Shown: positions 47,383-56,341 of the stretch, piece after piece
How positions within the stretch are numbered: position 1 is the first letter of the stretch
How the letters are laid out: every line of letters starts with the position of its first letter
Source of the DNA: Paraliobacillus salinarum
GTDB taxonomy: Bacteria; Bacillota; Bacilli; Bacillales; Amphibacillaceae
NCBI RefSeq assembly: GCF_014083865.1
Contig: NZ_JACEFA010000003.1
Coordinates: 62,001-126,000, forward strand
Direction: 5' to 3'
DNA length: 64,000 bases
Made by a program: the position numbers and the translations under genes
The notes under the pieces: generated by a model
Told to the model about the DNA's origin: nothing
Seen by the model: only the letters and a program-made list of their open reading frames with translations
Databases searched by the model: none

Positions 47383-48513
47383 TTGGCTAAATTAAAAGGG
47401 ATTATTTTTATCATCCTTTTCGCTGTAGTTTTTTGGCATTTTTATGGTGACAGTTTTAAAGAAGATGGTTTAGAAGCTACTGTTCATGAAGTGCGCGAGG
47501 ATATTGTTAGCTTTAAAGAAAGTGCTTTTGTAACTAATACAGTTAACTCAATAAAACAAGGATATGAGTTTGTTACAGATTTATTTACCGATAAAATAGA
47601 TAGTACTGCTCCCTCTAATGAAGTTAAAATAGAAAAACCAAACCTAAATAAACCCGTTGAACAAACCTTTTCGATTTACAACATTGAAATTGGAGATGAA
47701 CGAAAAACTGTTGAATCACAGCTTGGGAAGCCGCAACGTGCTAGTAAAAATGAATACGGTGTGGAGTGGATGGCATATCATAAGAATTACCATAATTTTA
47801 TGATGATAGCCTATGACAAAAACGATAAAGTTGCAGGATTATATACCAATCAGCCTCTATTAAGTTCAACCGAAGAACTTTCATTCGATAATACAATGGA
47901 AGAGGTGCTTAATACATTAGATCAGCCTGTATCCGGAATAAAAAAAGGATCAATAAATTACTTAATTGAAGGAAAAGAGGAGTATGATACTTTTTTAATT
48001 GATAATAATTATGTAACTATTTTTTATGATGTCCATGAAAACCATACAATTACGGCTGTTCAAATTATAAACAAACAGTTGGAAATGCAAAAACCTGCTT
48101 ATTTTGCTGAGCCTAGCAAAGAATTAAAGAAAGGTTTAGAGTACCAGTTATTTGATCTCACAAATGCTGCTCGGGTTGAGAATGACTTGAAGCCTTTAAC
48201 ATGGGAAGAATCTGCATTGTCGACAGTTCGTGATCATAGCCAGGATATGGCTGAAAACAATTATTTCGGACATACCAATTTAGATCAACAGTCTCCTTTT
48301 GATCGATTACAAGAAGACGGGGTTGCGTTTCGAATAGCAGGTGAAAATTTAGCTACGGGGCAATCAAGTAGTATTTATGCACATGAAGGATTAATGAATT
48401 CATTAGGACATCGAAAAAACATTCTCAAGAAAGAGTTCGAATTATTAACAGTCGGCGTCGCATTTAATAATGAGAACCAACCCTTTTATACCGAAAACTT
48501 CATAACAAAATAA
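47383..48513 (+). CDS. CAP (SCP/PR1) domain protein with CAP-associated N-terminal region (YlbC-like)
   Basis: 376 residues. One N-terminal membrane helix or uncleaved signal (about 5-22), then a linker, a CAP-associated region (about 95-235, starting IEIGDERKTVESQLGKP) and a C-terminal CAP domain (about 252-376) with HSQDMAENNYFGH, GENLATGQSS and LGHRKNIL, holding the conserved His and Glu residues. Secreted or surface-anchored, possibly sporulation or cell-envelope related as in Bacillus YlbC and YkwD. TTG start at 47383 after GAGGTG. Flanked on both sides by REP-like palindromes. Confidence 0.88.
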   Translation: MAKLKGIIFIILFAVVFWHFYGDSFKEDGLEATVHEVREDIVSFKESAFVTNTVNSIKQGYEFVTDLFTDKIDSTAPSNEVKIEKPNLNKPVEQTFSIYNIEIGDERKTVESQLGKPQRASKNEYGVEWMAYHKNYHNFMMIAYDKNDKVAGLYTNQPLLSSTEELSFDNTMEEVLNTLDQPVSGIKKGSINYLIEGKEEYDTFLIDNNYVTIFYDVHENHTITAVQIINKQLEMQKPAYFAEPSKELKKGLEYQLFDLTNAARVENDLKPLTWEESALSTVRDHSQDMAENNYFGHTNLDQQSPFDRLQEDGVAFRIAGENLATGQSSSIYAHEGLMNSLGHRKNILKKEFELLTVGVAFNNENQPFYTENFITK

Positions 48514-48532
48514 TGAACTATTGTGAGCAGAA

Positions 48533-48563
48533 TGGGACAAAGGGGACTGACCCCAATGTCCCA
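48533..48563. repeat. REP-like palindrome, copy 3
   Basis: TGGGACAAAGGGG/CCCCAATGTCCCA with two arm mismatches; outer pairing extends to 48529-48567. The inner loop reads as the reverse of copies 1 and 2. It lies between convergent genes and may also act as a terminator. Confidence 0.78.
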
Positions 48564-48566
48564 TTC

Positions 48567-49490
48567 TTATCTGTAGATGGATCTTGCCATCATTGCTACG
48601 GTGTGGCGTTCTCCTCGGATTGCTTTGCTCATTGCAAAGATATTTTCAACAGGGGCTACTCCAGCATAGCTACCATCGCCAATATGCTGTATGTCAACGC
48701 CTAATATCTTGTTGCGGATGGCTATTTCACGAACGGTCTCTGGTTGCGCACTTTCTTGACTCGTTCCTATTGCACTCATTACTAATGTACCTTTTTCATG
48801 TGCTCGTTTAACTGCTTGACGCACTTCATCATCGCCAAGTCCCCACACCGTACCGACTGCGGGAACGAGAAGGATATCTGTTCCTGCTTCTAAAAATTCT
48901 TCAACGGTTTTCAAATCAACAACGGCTTCATTCACACCCGATCCGTGCATTTTACCTGCAATCACTATACCATCGAAGTACTTTTTCGCGAGCTTGATCG
49001 CTTTTGTGATTTCTGCGTTTGTTACACCGGTTCCGGGATTTCCTGTTAAACAGATAAAATCAAACCCTAACTCATTTGCTCTTTCTAATGTTTCTTTAGA
49101 TGCCACTCTTCCATTGGAGATGTTTTGTTTATCCTCTGCCATATCAGCCGAATCACTTACCGGTTCTAGATTGATGCCAATTGGTCTACCAACATATTTC
49201 TTTAAATCATAAATAACATTATCATTTGGAGTTGCTGCAGCCATATTGTTAACATCATACATCCCTAATACTACAGGGTGAAAGACATCAAATACATTTA
49301 ACAAAATAAGATCCGCTCCAAACGAACGTGAAATTTCTGCGTTTGTAATACCAGGAAGCAATGGCTCACACGCAACAATATTTTCACTCAATACTGTTCT
49401 TCCTTCATTAGCTTTTATACTTTGTTTTAATTCCTCTGGAGAAAACTTTGCCACTTCTGATGCGGTTGCACTTAATAAACGTTTGACCAT
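48567..49490 (-). CDS. DUF7916-type TIM-barrel protein (often mislabelled haloacid dehalogenase-like)
   Basis: 307 residues. Sequence features are barrel-like: TNAEISRSFGADLILLNVFDV, IGINLEPV, DFICLTGNPGTGVTNAEITKAIKLAKK, VIAGKMHGSGVNE, ILLVPAVGTVWGLGDDEVR. No HAD motif (DxDxT) is present, so the common label seems wrong. Related proteins are seen beside PTS genes, and the reading resembles the PEP hydrolase-like barrels at 39-41 kb in style (SFGADLI). Function unknown. Start at MVKRLL. Confidence 0.75.
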   Translation of the reverse strand: MVKRLLSATASEVAKFSPEELKQSIKANEGRTVLSENIVACEPLLPGITNAEISRSFGADLILLNVFDVFHPVVLGMYDVNNMAAATPNDNVIYDLKKYVGRPIGINLEPVSDSADMAEDKQNISNGRVASKETLERANELGFDFICLTGNPGTGVTNAEITKAIKLAKKYFDGIVIAGKMHGSGVNEAVVDLKTVEEFLEAGTDILLVPAVGTVWGLGDDEVRQAVKRAHEKGTLVMSAIGTSQESAQPETVREIAIRNKILGVDIQHIGDGSYAGVAPVENIFAMSKAIRGERHTVAMMARSIYR

Positions 49491-49740
49491 TTTTTCACTC
49501 CTTGATAATTTTTTAATCCATTCGTTTTAACAAATTCACGATAATACAAATAAAACGAGTTACGTCAAGATTACACCATTCCTATTACCTATATCAAGCA
49601 AGCTCATTCTATATCTCCTTTGTTATTCCATTCATTCTTCATATCTCAATTATCATAAACATATGACAAATGCTAATTGATTTTTCAAGGAATTCCGTTA
49701 AAGTAGTATAAGTAGGTTTTTTGAAATGAGGTTATAAATA

Positions 49741-51240
49741 ATGCAGGCAAATTTAGCTTTACATAAGAAAAAACAAACGAAACGTCCACTTGTGCTTATA
49801 GCTTTAATTCTATCTATGTTTATGGCGGCAATTGAAGGAACGATTGTCGCTACAGCTATGCCTAATATTGTTGCCGATTTAGGTGGGTTTTCGATGTACA
49901 GTTGGGTGTTCTCCGCTTTTTTATTAATGCAGGCAGTCACTACATTAATTTTCGGAAAATTATCTGATTTATATGGTAGAAAACCTATATATGTTTCTGG
50001 CGTTGTAATTTTTTTAACTGGCTCCATCCTTTGTGGGTTAGCACCTACGATGACACTATTAGTTATCTTTCGTATCATTCAAGGTATCGGTGCTGGAGCG
50101 GTGCAGCCGGTTGTCGCAACGATGGTTGGAGACATGTATACCATGGAAGAACGTGCAAAAGTACAGGGCTATCTAGCAAGTGTCTGGGGTATTTCTTCCG
50201 TTATTGGTCCTCTTTTCGGAGGAATCATTGTTAAGTTTGTCGATTGGTCATGGATTTTTTGGATCAATGTTCCGATAGGTATTCTTGGACTAGTGGGAGT
50301 TACCCTTTTCTTTCATGAGGAAATTTCAAAAGAGAAAAAATCTATTGATTATGCCGGAACTAGCCTATTCTTTGTCTCTATTTCCGCTTTAATTATTGTT
50401 TTAGTTCAAGGTGGAACCGCGTGGGATTGGGCTTCTGCTCCGATCATTGGTTTGATTACTATATTTATTGTAGGGTTTGGATTTTTTTTATGGCAAGAGT
50501 CTAGAACAGCTGCACCAATGATGCCATTACATTTATGGAAAAATAAATTAATGACAACAGCTAATCTAATCACATTAGTTTCAGGAATGATTATTCTTGG
50601 CCTATCTAGTTTTTTACCTACTTATGTGCAAGGCGTGATGGGGTATTCACCTATTATTGCTGGATTCACATTAAGCACCATGTCGATTGGCTGGCCTATA
50701 TCTTCTACTACAGCCGGACATTTAGTACTGAAAATCGGATTTCGTCCTACCGCAATATTGGGTGGTATTGCACTTTTTTTAGGTGGAACATTGTTTATGT
50801 TTTTAGAACCAACTCACGGACCAATTTATGTCGGTTTTAGTTCTTTTGTTGTTGGTGTAGGTATGGGACTAACAAGTACGACATTCATAGTGGCCATTCA
50901 AAATAGTGTGGATTGGAAAACACGAGGATCCGCTACATCTTTAAATATGTTTATGCGAATCATTGGCAGTGCTACAGGAGCAGCAATCCTTGGCGGTGTA
51001 TTAAATCAGCGAATGAATCAGCTATTAGTTAATAAAGGTGAATCATTAACACTAGCCAATACGGACATGCTATTAGATGAAACAGCTAGAAATCGGTTAG
51101 AGCCAAATGTTTTAGCAACTATGCAAGAAACACTAGCACAAGCAATGGACGCTGTTTTTATTGGTTTATTTATTCTTGGACTGCTTGCATTTATTTTAAG
51201 TCTTTTCTTCCCTGAAATTAAACATACAAATAAAAAATAA
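49741..51240 (+). CDS. MFS multidrug efflux transporter, DHA2 (14-TM) family
   Basis: 499 residues, 14 predicted helices. Motif A is LSDLYGRKPIYVSG, motif B region RIIQGIGAGAVQPV, and motif C-like GISSVIGPLFGGI; EGTIVATAMPNI is the D1 motif of drug:H+ antiporters. Exports lipophilic toxic compounds by proton antiport; substrate not predictable. Starts behind GAGG and is followed 16 bases later by an NCS2 permease gene, likely cotranscribed. 49491-49740 upstream is AT-rich and shows no gene. Confidence 0.92.
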   Translation: MQANLALHKKKQTKRPLVLIALILSMFMAAIEGTIVATAMPNIVADLGGFSMYSWVFSAFLLMQAVTTLIFGKLSDLYGRKPIYVSGVVIFLTGSILCGLAPTMTLLVIFRIIQGIGAGAVQPVVATMVGDMYTMEERAKVQGYLASVWGISSVIGPLFGGIIVKFVDWSWIFWINVPIGILGLVGVTLFFHEEISKEKKSIDYAGTSLFFVSISALIIVLVQGGTAWDWASAPIIGLITIFIVGFGFFLWQESRTAAPMMPLHLWKNKLMTTANLITLVSGMIILGLSSFLPTYVQGVMGYSPIIAGFTLSTMSIGWPISSTTAGHLVLKIGFRPTAILGGIALFLGGTLFMFLEPTHGPIYVGFSSFVVGVGMGLTSTTFIVAIQNSVDWKTRGSATSLNMFMRIIGSATGAAILGGVLNQRMNQLLVNKGESLTLANTDMLLDETARNRLEPNVLATMQETLAQAMDAVFIGLFILGLLAFILSLFFPEIKHTNKK

Positions 51241-51265
51241 AAATGATTGATTAGGAGTGTTTTCA

Positions 51266-52558
51266 TTGAATTCAACACGATTTACTACTACAACGATGGA
51301 GACGTTCCAATGGCTCCTATTTTTATTAGCTAGTTCTGTGGCGATGCCCATTGTTATTGGTGCTGTTTTTCACCTTGATGCAACCGAAATAACAGGACTA
51401 ATGCAACGCACATTTTTCACAGTCGGAATCGCTTCATTATTACAAGCTCTAATCGGATATCGCCTGCCAATTATGGAAGGTCCTGCTGGCATATGGGTAA
51501 GTATTTTTACCGTAATGGCTGCAACTGGTTCATCGTTAACAGGAACGTTGCAAACATTGCAATCAATGATGATTGTTACTGGGCTATTTATGTTTTTATT
51601 AGGTATTACAAAATTAGCCCAACGCATGTTGCCAATTTTCACACCTCTAGTAACAGGAACATTTTTCTTCTTGTTGACTGTTCAATTAAGCGGAACTTTC
51701 TTAGAAGGAATGCTTGGTTTACAAGGAAGTACACAAACGATACAAATAAAAGAAGCGACCATTGCTTTTATTACCTTTTTTATCGTGCTAGGTTTATCTG
51801 TTTTTGCAAAAGGATGGCTAAGTAACTATGCTGTTTTCATGGGTATTTTAATTGGCTGGGTAACATTTGCCGTCATTGTTGGTGGGCAAGGCGTGACAGA
51901 AGATATACCGTTGTTCGCACTTCCAGAATGGTTAGCATTTGGTTTACCTGCGTTTGATCTAAGTGTCATCCCTATTGCTTTTATAACTGCAATTATTTCC
52001 ATATCTAATGTTGTAGCCTCTGTTGTAGCAACAACTCAAACAATTGGATTGAAAGAAACTAACCAGGACGTGCGTGTGAGTAATGGTACAACACTCTCTG
52101 GTATCAACCATGGGATAGCTGGCCTTTTCTCTACTATTGCCAATGTTCCATTAGCAACGTCATCCGGATTTATTGCATTAACAGGACAAAAAAGAAAGAT
52201 GCCCTTTGTGTACGCTACAATTATTCTAATTATCATTGCCTTCTTCCCTCCAGTGGTTACTTTTATCGCAACAATCCCTGTGCCTGTTGCAAATGCTGCA
52301 TTAATGGCATCGTTTGTTCAGCTGGTTGGATTAGCAATTAATAATATAACACTGGAAAAGTTAGATCAAAGGAAAATGACGATTGTGGGAATTGCATATC
52401 TTGTTGGTATGGGGACAATGTTTTTACCTGCTGGCGTATTTAACGGATTACCGTCTATTATACAAAATATTATGAGTAACGGCTTATTAGTAGGAACTGG
52501 TTTAGTCATTCTTCTGGAACAGTTATGGCGTGATCAAAGAAAAAGCTCAGCCGAATAA
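51266..52558 (+). CDS. NCS2-family purine/pyrimidine permease
   Basis: About 430 residues, 14 membrane segments of the uracil/xanthine permease family, H+-coupled. Family features are IMEGPAGIWVSIF in the first half, the region around NVVASVVATTQTIGLKET, and GINHGIAGLFSTIANVPLATSSGFIALTGQKRKMP. The substrate is not fixed. TTG 51266 is chosen because TAGGAG lies eight bases upstream; a GTG at 51257 overlaps that site. Ends in a terminator that overlaps its stop codon. Confidence 0.9.
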   Translation: MNSTRFTTTTMETFQWLLFLLASSVAMPIVIGAVFHLDATEITGLMQRTFFTVGIASLLQALIGYRLPIMEGPAGIWVSIFTVMAATGSSLTGTLQTLQSMMIVTGLFMFLLGITKLAQRMLPIFTPLVTGTFFFLLTVQLSGTFLEGMLGLQGSTQTIQIKEATIAFITFFIVLGLSVFAKGWLSNYAVFMGILIGWVTFAVIVGGQGVTEDIPLFALPEWLAFGLPAFDLSVIPIAFITAIISISNVVASVVATTQTIGLKETNQDVRVSNGTTLSGINHGIAGLFSTIANVPLATSSGFIALTGQKRKMPFVYATIILIIIAFFPPVVTFIATIPVPVANAALMASFVQLVGLAINNITLEKLDQRKMTIVGIAYLVGMGTMFLPAGVFNGLPSIIQNIMSNGLLVGTGLVILLEQLWRDQRKSSAE

Positions 52559-52577
52559 CATTTTTCGGTTGAGCTTT
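52542..52577. terminator. Terminator overlapping the permease stop codon
   Basis: 14-base arms AAAGCTCAGCCGAA/TTCGGTTGAGCTTT (one G-U) around an eight-base loop. Works toward both converging genes. Confidence 0.85.
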
Positions 52578-52602
52578 ATTAAAGGCATTTTCAAATAATC
52601 AT

Positions 52603-53160
52603 CTATCCCTTTTTCCTACAAATACATGACTCAATATGGTCATCAACCATTCCACTTGCTTGCATAAATGCATAACAGATTGTCGATCCAACAAATTTGA
52701 AGCCTCGTTTTTTTAAATCTTTACTCATTCGGTCACTAGTAACCGTTGTTGCAGGAACTTCATCAATTGTTCTCCAATGATTGATAATTGGTTCCTCATC
52801 TACAAACTGCCATATATAAGAGGAGAACGAACCAAATTCCTCTTTAATAGCTAAAAAAGCTTGGGCATTGGTAATCGTAGATCTGATCTTCAACTTGTTT
52901 CGAATAATTCCAGGATCCTGAAGTAATTGCTCTACTTTTTGTTCGGAATATTTAGCTATTTCAGTTGGATCAAAATGATCAAAAACTTCTTGATAATGCG
53001 CTCGTTTCTTCAACACTGTATACCAGCTAAGTCCAGCTTGAGCACCTTCTAGAATGAGTAATTCAAATAACTTTTGATCATTATATTCAGGTACACCCCA
53101 CTCATAATCATGATAATTGATATATAAGGGATCATCATTCACCCAATCACAACGTTTCAT
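52603..53160 (-). CDS. tag: DNA-3-methyladenine glycosylase I (Tag)
   Basis: 185 residues. Excises 3-methyladenine in base-excision repair. Zinc-snap ligands are Cys4 (MKRCDW), His17 (YHDYEWG) and the C-terminal His and Cys in VDDHIESC. GLSWYTVLKKRAHYQEVFDHFDP is the family core. Start follows a purine-rich GGGGGC site. Two other small genes precede it on the same strand. Confidence 0.94.
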   Translation of the reverse strand: MKRCDWVNDDPLYINYHDYEWGVPEYNDQKLFELLILEGAQAGLSWYTVLKKRAHYQEVFDHFDPTEIAKYSEQKVEQLLQDPGIIRNKLKIRSTITNAQAFLAIKEEFGSFSSYIWQFVDEEPIINHWRTIDEVPATTVTSDRMSKDLKKRGFKFVGSTICYAFMQASGMVDDHIESCICRKKG

Positions 53161-53177
53161 TTGAATGCCCCCTCTGG

Positions 53178-53429
53178 TTAAAATTCTATGTCGTGCTCTT
53201 CTTGTAATTTACGATATACTTCTTTCAATTTCGGTTTCTTACCAATAATTGTTCGAACTTGCTGAGCTAAATGAAGTAAATCCTTATTCTGTTCTTCTGT
53301 TGGTCTGTTTTTTTCTGATTGATATGTATCGTATAGCGTATGATCTAGTAATTGAAGAATAGAACGCTGTGTTTTTACAGCTTGCAATAGCAATTGTTCT
53401 TTGTTTTCAGCCTGCTTTTCTTCTCTCAT
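53178..53429 (-). CDS. Small highly charged protein of unknown function
   Basis: 83 residues, rich in Glu, Gln and Lys, all alpha-helical with no cysteine and no membrane helix. Not recognised. Start at 53429 follows GGAGGGCGG. It lies 18 bases before tag and after the SnoaL-like gene on one strand, suggesting a short operon. Confidence 0.68.
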   Translation of the reverse strand: MREEKQAENKEQLLLQAVKTQRSILQLLDHTLYDTYQSEKNRPTEEQNKDLLHLAQQVRTIIGKKPKLKEVYRKLQEEHDIEF

Positions 53430-53459
53430 TTTTCCGCCCTCCAAATGTTAAAAATTCAA

Positions 53460-53813
53460 CTATTTCTGAATGACATAGCTAGTTATTTTGTTTATTTTAT
53501 CTATTTCGTTCGCAGCTAGTTGATAAATATCACAAAAACCATACGTTTTAAGTTCATTTAATCTCGTAGTCACCTCAATGATTCCATTCACTACTGCTTT
53601 AGTCTCGTTTATAATAATGTGTTCAATTGTTAATTTGTATTCCATTGTTTGATCCATGCCTGCAAGCACTTCAGCTAGTGTATTCCTTCCATAAATCGTA
53701 TCATTACCGATCATTTCCCATGTCACATCAGGTGTGACACTTTCCAGTATATATGTTATATCCCCTTGCATTAATGCTTCATTGAATTGTTGAAAGAATG
53801 TTTGCTTGTTCAT
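53460..53813 (-). CDS. SnoaL/NTF2-like fold protein
   Basis: 117 residues with the alpha+beta cone pattern: FFQQFNEALMQGDITYILESVTPDVTWEMIGNDTIYGRNTLAEVL, then strands ending in FCDIYQLAANEIDKINKI. Proteins of this type are enzymes or binding proteins for small hydrophobic molecules; the role here is unknown. Start follows AGGAGG. Confidence 0.8.
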   Translation of the reverse strand: MNKQTFFQQFNEALMQGDITYILESVTPDVTWEMIGNDTIYGRNTLAEVLAGMDQTMEYKLTIEHIIINETKAVVNGIIEVTTRLNELKTYGFCDIYQLAANEIDKINKITSYVIQK

Positions 53814-53874
53814 AAAAATCCTCCTGTAGCTATTTGCATTTAGTATAGCATATTGTTTTTTGCGATCACTCCAT

Positions 53875-53912
53875 TTAAAAAACAGCCAAAGTAATCGTTC
53901 ATTTGGCTGTTA
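53875..53912 (-). terminator. Terminator after the RluA-type gene
   Basis: AACAGCCAAA/TTTGGCTGTT with a T-run on the minus strand, 27 bases past the stop. Confidence 0.85.
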
Positions 53913-53938
53913 AAACGTTAATGATCAAACAGAGTGAA

Positions 53939-54625
53939 TTAGTTTATTAGACGCTTATCCCACATATTCCAAGGATGCGTATTTGGTGGAGTTGATATAT
54001 GTACAACTTCATCACCTTTAACTGGATGATCAAAGCCCAATTGATGTGACCATAAAGCAATTTGCTGTCCTACTTTATTTACTTTTGCACCATATTTTTG
54101 ATCGCCATACAGTGGGTAACCTCTTGATGCAAATTGCACCCTAATTTGATGTGGTCTCCCTGTTTGTAAATTCACCTTTACTAAGCTCAGCCCATTTGCT
54201 GTCGCTAAAACGTGATAATCTAAGATAGCCTTCTTTGCACCTTTATCTGTTTTTCTTGCAACACGCACTTGATTCTTCTGGTGATCTTTTACTAAATAGT
54301 CTTGCCATTCTCCTGCTTTTTGCTCTATTTCCCCTCTTACTACAGCTAAATATTGTTTTTTTATTTCATGCTTCCTTATTTTATCTGCCATACGAGATGC
54401 AGCTTTAGATGTTTTCGCGAACACCATCGCTCCACCTACCGGGCGATCTAGACGATGTAATAATGCCAAATATACATTTCCAGGCTTATCATATCGAATT
54501 TTTATATCTTGCTTTAACATCGTTAATAAATCAAGATCCCCAGATTGATCCTCCTGAACAGGAATATTTACTGGTTTTTCTACCTTTAATAAATGATTAT
54601 CTTCGTACAATATTGGTATGTCCAT
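53939..54625 (-). CDS. RluA-family pseudouridine synthase
   Basis: 228 residues, without an S4 domain. The catalytic Asp lies in LLHRLDRPVGGAMVFAKT, followed by VNLQTGRPHQIRVQFASRGYPLYGDQKYG, both standard for the RluA group that isomerises uridine in rRNA or tRNA. Its exact RNA target is unknown. Start is at 54625. A second family member is cut by the right edge of the window. Confidence 0.92.
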   Translation of the reverse strand: MDIPILYEDNHLLKVEKPVNIPVQEDQSGDLDLLTMLKQDIKIRYDKPGNVYLALLHRLDRPVGGAMVFAKTSKAASRMADKIRKHEIKKQYLAVVRGEIEQKAGEWQDYLVKDHQKNQVRVARKTDKGAKKAILDYHVLATANGLSLVKVNLQTGRPHQIRVQFASRGYPLYGDQKYGAKVNKVGQQIALWSHQLGFDHPVKGDEVVHISTPPNTHPWNMWDKRLIN

Positions 54626-54686
54626 AATATTTCTCCTCTTTCAATACTTCTTACAAGGATAGCATAATGCGTTCACGTGAACAAAA

Positions 54687-55289
54687 TTATTTTCTCTTAT
54701 AAAAGTAAACACCAAGCACCACGATAAAAGCTAAGCCAAGGACAGCATAAAGAATATTGGAATAGGTATTCATATAAGTAACGATCTCATTCCAAGACTC
54801 TCCAACATACGCTCCTAGTCCAACTAATACTGTATTCCAGATCAATGTCCCAATCATGGTTAACAATAAAAATGGGAAAAATCGCATTTTTGCTAATCCA
54901 GCTGGTACAGAAATTAAGCTTCTTATAAGTGGGATAAAGCGACAAATAAACACACTCCAACCGCCGTATTTATTAAACCAAAGAATAGCTCGGTCAACAT
55001 CATTTTGTTCTAAACGTAAATAATGTCCACGTTTAGCTATAAACCTCTTAAGTGAAGTTGTTGATATTGAAGCTCCTATCAGGTAGAGTACCACTGCACC
55101 AAATACAGAACCGAGTGTCGATGCAACAATAACACCAATGATTGATAAAGATGTCGTTGTCGTTAAGAAGCCTCCAAATGTTAAAATAACCTCGGACGGT
55201 ATTGGTGGAAAAATATTTTCTACTGCTATTAAAAAGACTATACCGATATAACCGTAACTATTTATTATTTCAAGCAGCCAATCTTGCAT
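54687..55289 (-). CDS. DedA-family membrane protein
   Basis: 200 residues, about five membrane segments. The family signature VENIFPPIPSEVILTFGG lies near residues 22-39, and the conserved FICRFIPLIRSLISVPAGLAKM follows. DedA proteins are undecaprenyl-phosphate or phospholipid translocation-related and linked to membrane potential and alkaline tolerance (family knowledge). The ~300 bases between this gene and the FrnE-like gene show no further gene. Confidence 0.9.
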   Translation of the reverse strand: MQDWLLEIINSYGYIGIVFLIAVENIFPPIPSEVILTFGGFLTTTTSLSIIGVIVASTLGSVFGAVVLYLIGASISTTSLKRFIAKRGHYLRLEQNDVDRAILWFNKYGGWSVFICRFIPLIRSLISVPAGLAKMRFFPFLLLTMIGTLIWNTVLVGLGAYVGESWNEIVTYMNTYSNILYAVLGLAFIVVLGVYFYKRK

Positions 55290-55586
55290 TACATTTCATC
55301 CTATCTTTACTATTTTCCTCTTTATACAAGTGGAGCATATTATTTTGACAAGGGATTTCATTCACGGTTTCTTCTACTAATACAAGCACTTAACGTACAT
55401 TATGCATTTCAAATATATTACATGCAAGAAAAACATGAGCATATATTTTTATTTCTTACAAATTTTATGGCATGATAGAAAGTAAATATTGATTGCGCAT
55501 CATTACGAACTTATATTTTAGTGATTAGGGAAAGTCACTTATTACACTACAATTCATGCGAATCAAAAAATGGGGGTTTTGTTGTT

Positions 55587-56291
55587 ATGAAAATAGAAGT
55601 ATGGTCTGATTTTGTTTGTCCATTTTGCTATATTGGGAAACGAAGATTAGAAGAAGCATTAGATAAATTTGACTATCGTGATCATGTTGAAGTAGAGTAT
55701 AAAAGCTATGAATTGGATCCTAACTCTCCAATAAATAGTGATAAAAACATTCACGAAGCAATTGCAGAAAAATACAATATGTCACTAGAGCAGGCAAAAG
55801 AAACAAATGAAAACATTGGTAAGCAAGCAGAGACGGTAGGATTAACCTATCATTTTGACAACATGAAGCCTACTAATACTTTTTCAGCTCACCGCTTAGT
55901 TAAATTTGCGAAGAAGTGCAATAAGGAGCATGCATTAACAGAAGCGTTATTACATGGTTATTTCACAGAGAATATCGATCTAAACGATCATGACACACTA
56001 GCAAACATCGCTGAAAATATTGGTTTAGACCGCAACGAAGCATTAGAAACCTTACAGGATGAACAAGTATATGCAAAAGAAGTGCGCACCGATGAAGCTT
56101 TAGCCAAACAGTATGGCGTGACAGGTGTACCTTTCTTTATTATTAATTCAAAATATGCGATTTCAGGTGCACAACCGATCGAAACATTTACCTCTGCATT
56201 AGAAAAAGTATGGGAAGAAGAAAAGCCAGCTTTTGAGGACCTTTCTTCATCCGATACTGGATTTTGCACAGATGATTCATGTGATGTCTAA
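55587..56291 (+). CDS. DsbA-family oxidoreductase, FrnE-like
   Basis: About 234 residues, no signal peptide, so cytoplasmic. Motif CPFC in VWSDFVCPFCYIGKRRLEEAL is the FrnE/2-hydroxychromene isomerase type; cis-proline lies in GVTGVPFFIINSKYAISGAQ, and a helical insert separates the halves. A C-terminal CTDDSC pair may also be redox active. Acts in thiol-disulfide exchange, likely under oxidative stress. ATG 55587 follows a G-rich site; the longer frame from 55521 is unsupported. Confidence 0.9.
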   Translation: MKIEVWSDFVCPFCYIGKRRLEEALDKFDYRDHVEVEYKSYELDPNSPINSDKNIHEAIAEKYNMSLEQAKETNENIGKQAETVGLTYHFDNMKPTNTFSAHRLVKFAKKCNKEHALTEALLHGYFTENIDLNDHDTLANIAENIGLDRNEALETLQDEQVYAKEVRTDEALAKQYGVTGVPFFIINSKYAISGAQPIETFTSALEKVWEEEKPAFEDLSSSDTGFCTDDSCDV

Positions 56292-56316
56292 AGCTATTAC
56301 AGCTTTAGACTTTTTG
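56286..56316 (+). terminator. Terminator after the FrnE-like gene
   Basis: Perfect 10-base arms GTCTAAAGCT/AGCTTTAGAC around five bases, followed by TTTTT. It overlaps the stop codon. Confidence 0.9.
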
Positions 56317-56341
56317 TTTTCAAAGCATGTCACTAGTCTTA

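Noticed and set aside
49698-50078. 126-codon frame opposite the MFS gene
   Set aside because: It lies antisense to a conserved transporter with clear motifs and has no ribosome site.
53178-53444. Longer start (MEGGK) for the small charged protein
   Set aside because: The extra codons are the ribosome binding site itself (GGAGGGCGG).
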